A stretch of 9,497 nucleotides of DNA from Acidobacteriaceae bacterium (GCA_009781125.1 WQYS01000073.1:1-9497); one strand, 5' to 3'. Positions 1 through 6,696 are shown, counted from the stretch's first letter. Numbers and translations are program-made. Notes: generated by a model not told the origin, from the sequence alone.

Positions 1-123
1 GGCGTTCACCTGCTGGTCGCCCATCTCGTAGGTCTTCCACAGGTTATCGGTGACGATGACCTCGCCCGGCTGGGGGCCGGGAACGGCGTTGATGGCGGAG
101 TCTGCTGTGGTTTCGATGGGCAT
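1..123 (-). CDS. MacB-type ABC transporter ATP-binding protein, N-terminal fragment
   Basis: The first 41 codons of a gene on the minus strand are present, and the rest lies beyond the left edge. The ATG at 121-123 is preceded by a GGAGAA ribosome binding site at 128-133 with four bases between. After about 20 poorly conserved residues comes VIVTDNLWKTYEMGDQQVNA, the usual opening of the nucleotide-binding domain of MacB/LolD-type exporters (a 'V..L.K.Y..G...V.A' strand before Walker A). Walker A itself is outside the window. The gene follows the membrane-fusion protein gene by 38 bases on the same strand, the classic macA-macB order, so the two are probably one operon and the ATPase would power export through that adaptor. 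I cannot tell from this fragment whether the permease is fused to the ATPase, as in true MacB, or is a separate gene. Confidence 0.8.
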   Translation of the reverse strand, partial: MPIETTADSAINAVPGPQPGEVIVTDNLWKTYEMGDQQVNA

Positions 124-161
124 CCGGTTCTCCGGTACTTACATACGCTGCTGTTTTCAGT

Positions 162-1574
162 TTACGAGTTGTCCGCGCTCGTTTCCTGCGTGTTGTCTCG
201 TTTGACGAGGGTTCCGCTCTTCAAGGAGCGCAGAATCTGGTAGCGCCCGGTGACGATCTCGTCGCCCTGCTTCAGGCCGTCGAGCACCTCGATGTCGGTG
301 GCTCCAGCGACGCCCGTCGTTACCGGCACGAAGACGGCCCGCAACTTTTTGCTGTGATCGGCGCGGAGCACATAGACGCCCTGGACCTTCTGAGACTTCT
401 GCGGCGGCGGCGATGTGGCTGCCTGTGCCGTGTCCGTCGCGGCGGACTTGCCGCCGTTGGCCTCGAACGCCTTTTCCGTCTCGGGATTGCGCTCGACCAG
501 CGCCTGAATCGGAACCGTCAGGGCGTCGTCCCGGCGCGCGGTCACGATCTTGGCGGTGGTGGAGAGTCCCGGGCGCAGGTCGCTCAACTCTGCGGGAGGA
601 TTGTCGAGAGTCACGACAACCTTGAAGTCCTTGGCCTCCTCTGTGCCGGTGGTGCTCTGGCTGGTGGCCATGCCGGTGGTGCGCAGCAGCGCCTGATCGC
701 CCACCTCGGTGACGTGGCCCTTGAAGACTCGTCCCGGCAACGCATCGACGGTGACATCGGCAGGCTGGTTAAGAGCTACGTTTACGATGTCGGTCTCGTC
801 CACCTTGACCTCGGCGGTGATGACGCTCATATCGGCCAGCGTCATCAGCGTGGAGCCTTCGGCGTTCTGGATGCCGAGCACCACGGTCTCGCCCTCGCGC
901 ACGGGAACGTTGGTGACCAGAGCGTCGAAGGGCGCGCGGCTCTGCGTCAGGTCGAGGTTGTAGCTGTTGCCGTGCTGCGTGGCTACGGCCTGATCGATGT
1001 GTCCGCGGGCCGAGAGCGTCTGCGCCTTGGCCTGGGCCACGGCGGCAACGCGCTGGTCGAGCGTGGCCGCGGAAACATCGTAGGCGGCCTTTTTCGCATC
1101 GTAGTCCTGCTTGGCGATCAGTGCTTCGTTGTATAGGGCCAGTGCCCGTTCGTAGTCGAACTTTTTCTGCACGAGGTCGGCTTTGGCCTGTTCTACGTTG
1201 GCTTCAGCGGTCTTCTCGGCTGCGATGTAGGAATCGAGATCCGTCCTCGACGCAGCGATGGTTGCCTTCTGCGCGTCCACGGCTGAGACCTGCTGCTGGC
1301 TCTCGACGGTGGCCAGCAACTGGCCGGCCTTTACGTGATCGCCTTCCTTCACGTAGAGGTGATCGATGCGGCCAAAGGCTGTAGCGCCGACGTTCACGTA
1401 GGTCTTGGGCTTGATCTGTCCGGTTCCGCTGACGACCGCAACCAGGTTCTGGCGAACAGCCTTGCCCGTGGCCACTTTGGTTGTAGCGGCTCGTCTGTGC
1501 AGGACGGTTCCCACGACTACGCCCACCACGACAAGGATGGCTGCGGCGATCAGGATGATCTTTTTTGTGCTCAT
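162..1574 (-). CDS. HlyD/MacA-family efflux periplasmic adaptor (membrane-fusion protein)
   Basis: This 470-residue protein should link an inner-membrane ABC exporter to an outer-membrane channel across the periplasm. Residues 5-25 form one hydrophobic signal anchor after a short Lys-rich start. A biotinyl-lipoyl-like half follows at about 48-92 (GRIDHLYVKEGDHVKAGQLL). Residues 95-200 are an Ala/Gln/Lys-rich helical hairpin typical of the coiled coil of these adaptors. The second lipoyl half and beta barrel cover about 210-345, and the membrane-proximal part runs to about 455 (IEVLDGLKQGDEIVTGRYQI). A Ser/Thr/Pro/Gln-rich stretch at about 365-397 looks like a flexible insertion. The length is somewhat above that of E. 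coli MacA (about 370). The ABC ATPase start lies 38 bases downstream, so a MacAB-like tripartite exporter is the natural reading, and an RND adaptor is less likely. The exported substrate cannot be read from the sequence. Confidence 0.93.
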   Translation of the reverse strand: MSTKKIILIAAAILVVVGVVVGTVLHRRAATTKVATGKAVRQNLVAVVSGTGQIKPKTYVNVGATAFGRIDHLYVKEGDHVKAGQLLATVESQQQVSAVDAQKATIAASRTDLDSYIAAEKTAEANVEQAKADLVQKKFDYERALALYNEALIAKQDYDAKKAAYDVSAATLDQRVAAVAQAKAQTLSARGHIDQAVATQHGNSYNLDLTQSRAPFDALVTNVPVREGETVVLGIQNAEGSTLMTLADMSVITAEVKVDETDIVNVALNQPADVTVDALPGRVFKGHVTEVGDQALLRTTGMATSQSTTGTEEAKDFKVVVTLDNPPAELSDLRPGLSTTAKIVTARRDDALTVPIQALVERNPETEKAFEANGGKSAATDTAQAATSPPPQKSQKVQGVYVLRADHSKKLRAVFVPVTTGVAGATDIEVLDGLKQGDEIVTGRYQILRSLKSGTLVKRDNTQETSADNS

Positions 1575-1684
1575 TGCAACTTTCTATCTCTTCTCTTGGA
1601 GGGACGTATTTCGAGCATATCCGTTAGACAAATGCTACAGGGACCGGCGCAGGAAATCGAGCGGATGTAGGCTCTTCTGTGACC

Positions 1685-1769
1685 AGCCACAACCGTCCGG
1701 GTGCCCCATCCTTCGTCCACCAGACGCGGATTCGGGTATCCCATGCACTGCGTGGGACGAAGGGTGGGA
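1685..1769 (+). repeat. Hairpin-forming intergenic repeat, copy 1
   Basis: This 85-base unit starts AGCCACAACCGTCC. Its own arms fold back: 1705-1718 (CCCATCCTTCGTCC) pairs with 1755-1768 (GGACGAAGGGTGGG) with a single T/G wobble, leaving a loop that contains GGGTATCCCAT. The same unit recurs in reverse orientation at 1832-1916, where the first 34 bases are identical. It has no coding potential that I trust. The layout resembles REP-like or MITE-like elements dispersed in acidobacterial intergenic regions. That it is present elsewhere in this genome is expected but cannot be seen here. Confidence 0.8.
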
Positions 1770-1831
1770 AAGCACGAAGCTCAATCAACCATTTTCCAAC
1801 CCGGAACCACGGCGAGTTGAACTGATTACAC

Positions 1832-1916
1832 TCCCACCCTTCGTCCGCCCGATAGATATGGGATACCCTGTGACTGCTCGGCGGACGAAGGATGGGGCAC
1901 CCGGACGGTTGTGGCT
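1832..1916 (-). repeat. Hairpin-forming intergenic repeat, copy 2 (inverted)
   Basis: This is the reverse-complement partner of the unit at 1685-1769. Positions 1883-1916 are a perfect complement of 1685-1718 (34 of 34 bases). The internal hairpin is longer than in copy 1: 1833-1849 pairs with 1880-1896, 17 bases with one mismatch. The two copies differ mainly around the GGGTATCCCAT loop core, which both keep. The 62 bases between them (1770-1831) show no relation to the units. The right end at 1916 overlaps the most upstream possible GTG start of the isomerase frame (1911), which argues that translation begins further downstream. Confidence 0.8.
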
Positions 1917-1937
1917 CCCTGTTCTTACTTCCATCTG

Positions 1938-1943
1938 TGTAAT
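1938..1943 (+). promoter_or_regulatory. Possible -10 box for the isomerase gene
   Basis: TGTAAT matches TATAAT in five of six positions and sits just outside the repeat pair. Transcription would start near 1950, giving a very short leader to the TTG at 1956 or about 45 bases to the GTG at 1995. No good -35 box lies 16-18 bases upstream, so this is a weak call. Confidence 0.22.
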
Positions 1944-1955
1944 AAGCTGGACTTA

Positions 1956-2957
1956 TTGAACGACGCTTGCCACACAAACGGTCCCTCCTCATACGTGCGC
2001 ATCGAGGCCAAGGCGCTCGATGCGCTGGCGCGCCGTCTTGAGGATCCTGATGGCCAGATGCTGCCTGCGTTCTGCCGGGCGGTCGATCTGCTTTTGCAGG
2101 CCGCAACCACGCACAACCGCATCATCCTGACGGGAATCGGCAAGAGCGGCATCATCGCCCGCAAGATAGCGGCGACGCTTTGTTCTACGGGGACTCCGGC
2201 GTACTACCTACATCCCTCGGACGCGGTTCACGGCGACCTGGGGATGCTGCTGCGCGGCGATACGGTCGTGGTTCTCTCGTCGAGCGGAGAGACCGAAGAG
2301 CTTCTTCGCCTGCTGCCGCTGCTCAAGCGGCTGGCCGACAAGCTGATCGCGCTGTGCGGAAACCCAGCCTCGACGCTCGGGCAGGCGAGCGATGTTGTCC
2401 TCGATACCAGCATCGATGTGGAGGCGTGTCCGCATAATCTAGCGCCGACGGCCTCGACCACAGTGATGCTTGCGCTTGGTGATGCTCTGGCCCTCGACGT
2501 CAGCCGCCGTCGCGGATGGAAGGCCGAGGACTTTGCCAGGCTCCACCCCGGAGGCCGTTTGGGGAAGCGTCTGGCGCGCGTCCGCGACCTCATGCACTCG
2601 GGCGACGCCCTTCCGAAGACGGCTCCCGACACTCCCATGCCGCAGGTTATCTACGAGATGTCGCGCAAGAAGCTGGGCATGACCACGGTGCTCGACGCCA
2701 CGGGCAAGCTGCTCGGCATGATCTCCGACGGAGACCTGCGGCGTCTGCTCGAACGCGACGGCGGAGCCGCGCTCAACCACACGGCAGGCGAGATTATGAA
2801 TCCCACCCCGCTGACGATAGCCGCCGAGGCCTTCGCTTCTTCGGCGCTCGCGCTCATGGAGGAGAGGAAGATTACCTCGCTCATCGTCACCGCGCCGGAT
2901 GGAACCGCCGAGGGCGTTCTTCACCTGCACGATCTGTGGACGCTGGAACTGTTGTGA
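1956..2957 (+). CDS. kdsD: KpsF/GutQ-family arabinose-5-phosphate isomerase (KdsD-like)
   Basis: It interconverts ribulose-5-phosphate and arabinose-5-phosphate, the first committed step toward Kdo of lipopolysaccharide, in the cytoplasm. With the TTG at 1956 as start it has 333 residues (E. coli KdsD 328). A SIS domain covers about 35-185, with GIGKSG at 60-65, SSSGETEE at 108-115, EACPHNLAPTAST at 156-168 and LHPGGRLGKR at 196-205. Two CBS domains follow at about 212-330 (LGMISDGDLRRLL, then SLIVTAPDGTAEGVLHLHDLW). The residues described as catalytic in E. coli (K59, E111, E152, H193) fall at K63, E115, E156 and H197, a constant offset of four, so the enzyme should be active. The start is uncertain: the frame is open back to a GTG at 1911 inside a repeat, and a GTG at 1995 is also possible. 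None has a good ribosome binding site. No other Kdo gene is in view. Confidence 0.93.
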   Translation: MNDACHTNGPSSYVRIEAKALDALARRLEDPDGQMLPAFCRAVDLLLQAATTHNRIILTGIGKSGIIARKIAATLCSTGTPAYYLHPSDAVHGDLGMLLRGDTVVVLSSSGETEELLRLLPLLKRLADKLIALCGNPASTLGQASDVVLDTSIDVEACPHNLAPTASTTVMLALGDALALDVSRRRGWKAEDFARLHPGGRLGKRLARVRDLMHSGDALPKTAPDTPMPQVIYEMSRKKLGMTTVLDATGKLLGMISDGDLRRLLERDGGAALNHTAGEIMNPTPLTIAAEAFASSALALMEERKITSLIVTAPDGTAEGVLHLHDLWTLELL

Positions 2958-2986
2958 TACCAAATCTGGCTTCATAAGTAGTAAAT

Positions 2987-3018
2987 AGGAAGGCCAGGGC
3001 TTCAGCCCCGGCCTTCCT
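2987..3018 (+). terminator. GC-rich hairpin after kdsD, likely terminator
   Basis: AGGAAGGCCAGGGC (2987-3000) pairs with GCCCCGGCCTTCCT (3005-3018), 14 bases with one A/C mismatch, around a TTCA loop. It starts 29 bases after the kdsD stop and is followed by GATTACTTTTATG, a weak T-rich tail. It probably ends kdsD transcription. The stem also resembles the short GGCC-type dispersed palindromes of acidobacterial genomes, so it could be a repeat serving as a terminator. Confidence 0.6.
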
Positions 3019-3125
3019 GATTACTTTTATGTTTGACCGCAGATTGGTTTGATAGGCCTGGCTCCCGCCAGAGTTCATTTTGAGAGTATGCTGATGTTGT
3101 TATCATTCAGATCGGTGAGGCTGGT

Positions 3126-4124
3126 ATGAAACCGTTCTTTGTTGCGATGGCGGTAGGTCTCTTCATTGGAACAGGATATGCGCAGAGTGCAGGCGACGTG
3201 TTCTCACCTTCGGCGATTGTGGCTGAGGGGGTTCTGAGGGCGTGGCCCGGCGGTATACATACGGCTGTGGGGCGTAAGAGCACTACGCCTTGTGATGGTG
3301 GAATCCTGCTGGACGGATTGGCGACAGAGTGGAACAGAACGCCGAAGGACGATACCTTCCGATACATCATGGCGTCCGTCGACCAGTATGTCGCCGAGGA
3401 TGGAACGATCCGAGACGCCGACACGCAATCGCGCTGCATCAGCAACGCCGGAATCGGTCGCTCGGTATTACTGGCCTGGCGCGTGACCCGGCAGCCCAGG
3501 TATGCAAAGGCGGCCAAGGCGCTCCGCGATCGGATGGCGGGCAGGCAGAAGGATAGTAGTTACTATCTGGCGGTGCCGTTCCTCGCAGGCTATGCGGCTG
3601 CCTTCCAGAGTCCGCAGGATTTTACAGACAGCGCAGGCCAGCTTCTCCTGATGGAAAGAAGACCTCCGTACAAGACGGCCTCCGATAGCATGTTAGTTGA
3701 AAGCCTGTACACAGCGGCAATCGTGGATACATTGGACTGGGCTCCGGCAGAAGCTCCTGAGCGCAAAGCGTTGATAGAAGCCCTGATCCGCAGGGCGCGT
3801 GTGGCCAGAGATATTCAGGACGTCGGCACGAGCCTGTGGTGGGCACCTCGATGGCAAGCTGGTGTATCTACACTAAGGCCAAATCTCAGAGACAGTAGTT
3901 TGTTCGTTTACGCGATAGCGAAGGCGGTACGCATGGGCTACCTCCGGAAGGAATACCTGGACAGTGCCCGCCGTGGTTGGAAGGCGATTCTCAAGGAAAC
4001 GAAGATCGGTCCCGAGGGGCAGATATTGTTCGCCAATGCTGCCGAGGCGGGCGCGTTTATGCTCGCAGCTTCGGAGATGGAGCAAGCCTCTACCGCGACT
4101 TCGGAACAGGGAAGACCGCACTGA
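3126..4124 (+). CDS. Secreted GH88/GH105-like (alpha/alpha)6-barrel protein, probably degenerate active site
   Basis: Residues 1-19 are a signal peptide with a TGYA-Q cleavage site, so the protein is exported. A GGTGAGG ribosome binding site at 3114-3120 supports the ATG. The remainder follows, as I recall them, the helices of unsaturated rhamnogalacturonyl hydrolases (YteR/YesR, GH105): CDGGILLDGLATEW near 56-69, DQYVAEDGTIRD near 86-97, YYLAVPFLAGYAAAF near 146-160, LYTAAIVDTLDW near 195-206, and SSLFVYAIAKAVRMGYL near 258-274. Two parts I would expect are missing. The 'MWLDGLYMAAPF' segment bearing the catalytic Asp reads QKDSSYYLAVPF, with Ser in the Asp column. The 'GLYYH.WDE...W...RGMGW' loop before the VDTLDW helix is cut to a few residues. 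At 332 residues it is shorter than YteR (about 373). It may be a non-catalytic glycan-binding relative or have changed chemistry. Fold membership is likely and activity is doubtful. Confidence 0.72.
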   Translation: MKPFFVAMAVGLFIGTGYAQSAGDVFSPSAIVAEGVLRAWPGGIHTAVGRKSTTPCDGGILLDGLATEWNRTPKDDTFRYIMASVDQYVAEDGTIRDADTQSRCISNAGIGRSVLLAWRVTRQPRYAKAAKALRDRMAGRQKDSSYYLAVPFLAGYAAAFQSPQDFTDSAGQLLLMERRPPYKTASDSMLVESLYTAAIVDTLDWAPAEAPERKALIEALIRRARVARDIQDVGTSLWWAPRWQAGVSTLRPNLRDSSLFVYAIAKAVRMGYLRKEYLDSARRGWKAILKETKIGPEGQILFANAAEAGAFMLAASEMEQASTATSEQGRPH

Positions 4125-4172
4125 AGGACGGCTGATTCAAGTCTCAGACGTAGAAGAATGCATGGGTATCTG

Positions 4173-4454
4173 TCAGGCCGCCTTCTTCATGTTAATTTGC
4201 AGGAGATAGCCTGCCGCTGTGGCGATGTTCACGAGTGCATCCAGCGAAAATTTGTTGATTTTGCCGCGCATCAGATCATTGAGCCGAGGCCGCGTCAGTC
4301 CAAGACGTTTTGCTGCCTCCGCTTCCGTAACCTTCCAGCGTTTTACCAGTTCACGGATGTTCAACATGATCTCTGCCCGCACCTTGAGGTTGGCGGCTTC
4401 AGCAGCCGTGTCACAGATTGCATCAAAGACAGTCGCGTAGATTTCATCTGCCAT
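4173..4454 (-). CDS. XRE-family antitoxin, HigA-like (COG5606 type)
   Basis: This 93-residue protein carries one helix-turn-helix: EAEAAKRLGLTRPRLNDLMRGK at about 44-65, preceded by a helical N-terminus (1-35) that probably contacts the toxin. It should neutralise the toxin encoded just upstream and, with it, repress their shared promoter. Its ATG lies inside the 3' end of the toxin gene, an 11-base overlap in a different frame, so the two are cotranscribed and probably translationally coupled. AAGGTGG at 4461-4467, six bases before the ATG, is a strong ribosome binding site and fixes the start. The C-terminus (AGYLLQINMKKAA) is the usual end of this small family. It converges on the GH105-like gene with 48 bases between the two stops, and I see no clear terminator there. 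Confidence 0.88.
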   Translation of the reverse strand: MADEIYATVFDAICDTAAEAANLKVRAEIMLNIRELVKRWKVTEAEAAKRLGLTRPRLNDLMRGKINKFSLDALVNIATAAGYLLQINMKKAA

Positions 4455-4791
4455 ATGGCACCACCTTCCATTCCCTCAGCCGCTTCGCGGCTAAATCGAT
4501 ATCCTTTTGTGCTGTCTGCTCGGTCTTTTTCTGAAAGGCATGAAGAACAAGCACCCGGTCCGCCAACGTCGCCAGATAGATCACACGGTATGCACCGGAT
4601 TCATCTCTTACCCTGATTTCCTTAACGCCCCGTCCTACAGGGCTCATCGACTTCCAATCCGTTGGCTCAAGACCGGTCTGGACCGCGAACAACTCATAAC
4701 CTGCCTCTCTTCGCGCATCCGGCGGAAAAGAGCCTAGTTGCTTCCGACTATCTCCGAGAAACTGTAAAGGTTTAGGTACCGGCTCCGCCAT
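4444..4791 (-). CDS. RelE/HigB-like toxin, phage Gp49-like family (COG4679 type)
   Basis: The 115-residue product matches small RelE-superfamily toxins that cleave mRNA, usually on the ribosome. Recognisable pieces are FLGDSRKQLGSFPPDARREA at 11-30, GYELFAVQTGLEPTDWKSM at 31-49, GVKEIRVRDESGAYRVIY at 55-72 and VLHAFQKKTEQTAQKDIDLA at 82-101. The basic residues R60, R69, K88 and K89 lie in the strands that carry function in this fold. Gene order is toxin first, as in higBA, with the antitoxin overlapping its last 11 bases. No purine-rich ribosome binding site precedes the ATG. Instead a likely extended -10 element (TGATACATT) ends seven bases from it, so the message may be leaderless. A perfect palindrome at 4800-4817 covers that element. 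The frame is intact and the pair looks functional. Confidence 0.88.
   Translation of the reverse strand: MAEPVPKPLQFLGDSRKQLGSFPPDARREAGYELFAVQTGLEPTDWKSMSPVGRGVKEIRVRDESGAYRVIYLATLADRVLVLHAFQKKTEQTAQKDIDLAAKRLREWKVVPYGR
4461..4467 (-). promoter_or_regulatory. Strong ribosome binding site for the antitoxin
   Basis: Read on the minus strand this is AAGGTGG, six bases before the antitoxin ATG and inside the toxin coding sequence. It contrasts with the toxin gene, which has no such site, and would favour antitoxin excess from a shared message. Confidence 0.7.
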
Positions 4792-4799
4792 ACAATAAA

Positions 4800-4817
4800 T
4801 GTATCAGAACCGATACA
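4800..4817 (-). promoter_or_regulatory. Palindromic operator over the toxin-antitoxin promoter
   Basis: TGTATC-N6-GATACA is a perfect dyad of two six-base arms, centred about 17 bases upstream of the toxin ATG. On the minus strand it overlaps a TGATACATT extended -10 (hexamer 4803-4798). A weak TTCCAT lies 17 bases upstream (4826-4821). Position and symmetry fit autorepression by the XRE antitoxin alone or with the toxin. It also lies 25 bases upstream of a possible proS -10 box, so the bound complex could touch proS transcription. Binding is inferred, not shown. Confidence 0.6.
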
Positions 4818-4841
4818 CAGATGGAACAGGTTTCCGGCAAT

Positions 4842-4847
4842 TAGAAT
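4842..4847 (+). promoter_or_regulatory. Possible -10 box for proS
   Basis: TAGAAT matches TATAAT in five of six bases, 40 bases before the proS ATG. The segment where a -35 box would lie (about 4819-4824) does not resemble TTGACA. This is the best candidate in the 96-base divergent gap between the toxin gene and proS. Confidence 0.33.
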
Positions 4848-4887
4848 AGAGGGATAACCACACGTTGGAAGGTCTTCGAGAACGCAC

Positions 4888-6678
4888 ATGCATCGCTGGT
4901 CGCAACTCTTCATCCCTACACTCCGTGAAGCTCCCGCCGACGCCGAGGTCTTCAGCCACAAGCTGCTTCTCCGCGCCGGATACATCCGCCAGCTTGGAGC
5001 GGGTATCTACAGCTATCTCTTTCTCGGCCAGCGCTCGATCAACAAGATCATTGCCATCGTGCGCGAAGAGATGGACAAGATCGGGCAGGAGTTTCTGCTG
5101 CCGGCGCTCAATCCCCGCGAGGTGTGGGAGGAGAGCGGACGCTGGACGGTCATGGGCGACAACATGTTCCGCCTCAAGGACCGCAAGGGCGCGGACCTCT
5201 GCCTGGGCATGACGCACGAAGAGATCATGACCTCGATAGCGCGCAACGAGCTGCGCAGCTACAAGCAGCTGCCGCAGATCTGGTATCAGATTCAGACCAA
5301 GTTCCGCGACGAGCCGCGGCCCAAGTCAGGACTGCTGCGCGTGCGCCAGTTCATTATGAAGGACGCCTACTCCTTCGACATCGACGAGGCCGGACTCGAC
5401 ACCAGCTACATCAAGCACGACCGCACCTATCGCGTCATCTTCAATCGCTGCGGGCTGGAGTTTGTTGCTGTCGAAGCCGACTCGGGCTCAATGGGCGGCT
5501 CGGCTTCGCAGGAGTTCATGGTCTACACCGACGCGGGCGAGGATCTGATCGCCAGCAGCGCGTCCGGATACGCGGCCAATCTGGAGAAGGCCACCTCGCG
5601 GCTGGCTGCGGTCGAAAATCTTGCTCCGGTTGGCGACGGCTCACCGGAGCTCGTGCACACGCCCGGTCAGCGCACCATCGAAGAAGTCGGAGTGTTTCTT
5701 AAGGTTCAGCCGCAGCATCAGATCAAGACGATGGCCTATGTTGTAGCGGTTCCTGCGGCGGACCAGGAAAAGCTCGGCAAGTCGCGCGCGGTGGTCGTCT
5801 TTCTGCGCGGCGATCATTCCGTTAATGAGGCGAAGTTGGCGGCGCTGGCCGGTGGAGAGGTCCGTCCGATGGTGGCCGAGGAGATTCTTGAAGTTTTCAA
5901 GACTCCCGCAGGCTATCTGGGACCGATTGGCCTTGAGGCCGCTCCGCATCCGAAGAAGCCGGGCACGCTGGTCATCCTCGACAAGGCGCTCGAAGGCCGC
6001 GCCAACCTTGTCGCGGGTGCGAACAAAGAGGAGTATCACCTGCGCAACGTCACTCCCATGCGCGACTTCAAGCCGACCGTCGTCGCCGACGTTCGCAGCG
6101 TGATGGAAGGCGAAGGCTGCCCCATTGACGGCTCTCCGCTGCGCATCGGCAAGGCGGTTGAGATCGGGCACATCTTCAAGCTCGGCTATAAGTACTCGAA
6201 GTCGATGGGCGCGACCGTGCTCAATCGCGAGGGCAAAGAGATTCCTCCCATCATGGGAAGCTACGGCATCGGCATCGAACGCATTCTTACGGCTGCTATT
6301 GAGACCTCGGCCATGGCAAACGATGGAGCGGCTTTTGCGTTGCATCCGGCCATTGCGCCGTTCCAGGCCGTGGTGACGATCACCAACACCACCGACGCCG
6401 CGCTGGTTGCCGCGGGAGAAAAAATTGCGGCGGAACTCTGCGCCAAAGGCGTGGATGTTCTACTGGATGACCGCGACGAGCGCGCCGGAGTGAAGTTTAA
6501 AGACGCCGATCTCTGCGGTATTCCCTATAGAATCAATGTCGGACGCGGGGTCGCGGATGGAAAACTTGAGTTCGTCGACCGCTTGAAAAAAGTCACCCAG
6601 GATCTTCCGGTAACCGATGCAGCCTACGAGATCGCCTCACAAATTACTGCGGCGATGCATCACGAAAAAGCCTGTTAA
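4888..6678 (+). CDS. proS: Prolyl-tRNA synthetase, bacterial type with editing domain
   Basis: This cytoplasmic class II synthetase charges tRNA-Pro and is essential. It has 596 residues (E. coli ProS 572). The catalytic core opens with the family's usual start, [13 protein letters not shown] at 4-16. Motif 1 lies in the helix around 45-75. MTHEE at 108-112 carries the T109/E111 pair that binds proline in E. coli numbering, and [17 protein letters not shown] at 139-155 is motif 2. The editing insertion (INS), which hydrolyses mischarged Ala-tRNA-Pro, spans about 225-405; it includes [13 protein letters not shown] at 305-317 and [11 protein letters not shown] at 377-387, whose His fits the conserved editing His. 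Motif 3 is [11 protein letters not shown] at 457-467. The anticodon-binding domain occupies about 490-590, with [20 protein letters not shown]. Everything expected is present and intact. A class A PBP gene follows after 30 bases on the same strand. Divergently upstream is the toxin-antitoxin pair. Confidence 0.98.
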   Translation: MHRWSQLFIPTLREAPADAEVFSHKLLLRAGYIRQLGAGIYSYLFLGQRSINKIIAIVREEMDKIGQEFLLPALNPREVWEESGRWTVMGDNMFRLKDRKGADLCLGMTHEEIMTSIARNELRSYKQLPQIWYQIQTKFRDEPRPKSGLLRVRQFIMKDAYSFDIDEAGLDTSYIKHDRTYRVIFNRCGLEFVAVEADSGSMGGSASQEFMVYTDAGEDLIASSASGYAANLEKATSRLAAVENLAPVGDGSPELVHTPGQRTIEEVGVFLKVQPQHQIKTMAYVVAVPAADQEKLGKSRAVVVFLRGDHSVNEAKLAALAGGEVRPMVAEEILEVFKTPAGYLGPIGLEAAPHPKKPGTLVILDKALEGRANLVAGANKEEYHLRNVTPMRDFKPTVVADVRSVMEGEGCPIDGSPLRIGKAVEIGHIFKLGYKYSKSMGATVLNREGKEIPPIMGSYGIGIERILTAAIETSAMANDGAAFALHPAIAPFQAVVTITNTTDAALVAAGEKIAAELCAKGVDVLLDDRDERAGVKFKDADLCGIPYRINVGRGVADGKLEFVDRLKKVTQDLPVTDAAYEIASQITAAMHHEKAC

Positions 6679-6696
6679 GCGTTTATTAATACATAG

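Larger units (their letters stand above)
1575..1955. other. Divergent intergenic region carrying a repeat pair
   Basis: These 381 bases separate the leftward adaptor gene from the rightward isomerase gene. I see no convincing gene in it. Positions 1685-1916 are an inverted pair of dispersed repeats (listed separately). The 110 bases next to the adaptor gene probably hold its promoter: read leftward, TTGTCT (1631-1626) and TACGTC (1608-1603) are 17 bases apart, but the second box is poor. On the isomerase side a TGTAAT box at 1938-1943 matches the -10 consensus in five of six bases, without a clear -35 box. An open minus-strand frame over 1624-2106 consists mostly of translated repeat and I do not consider it a gene. 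Confidence 0.6.

Noticed and set aside
354..1136. 260-codon open frame on the plus strand opposite the adaptor gene
   Set aside because: The antisense frame encodes a Gly/Arg/Leu/Val-rich peptide without recognisable domains, while the minus strand gives a complete membrane-fusion protein.
1685..1916. CRISPR-like repeat arrangement
   Set aside because: There are only two copies, in inverted orientation and self-complementary, with no spacer array.
1624..2106. 160-codon minus-strand frame across the repeat pair
   Set aside because: Most of it is translated repeat, including two related PSGCPILRP peptides from the arms; its 5' part lies opposite kdsD.
2439..2975. 178-codon minus-strand frame inside kdsD
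   Set aside because: It is antisense to conserved CBS and SIS coding sequence and has no domain of its own.
3033..3038. TTGACC as a -35 box for the GH105-like gene
   Set aside because: No acceptable -10 box lies 16-18 bases downstream; the spaced hexamer is GC-rich.
2887..3078. 63-codon minus-strand frame between kdsD and the GH105-like gene
   Set aside because: It crosses the likely terminator hairpin and the kdsD 3' end, with no good ribosome binding site or recognisable sequence.
5641..6345. 234-codon minus-strand frame inside proS
   Set aside because: It lies opposite the conserved editing domain and motif 3 of proS and looks like a high-GC shadow.
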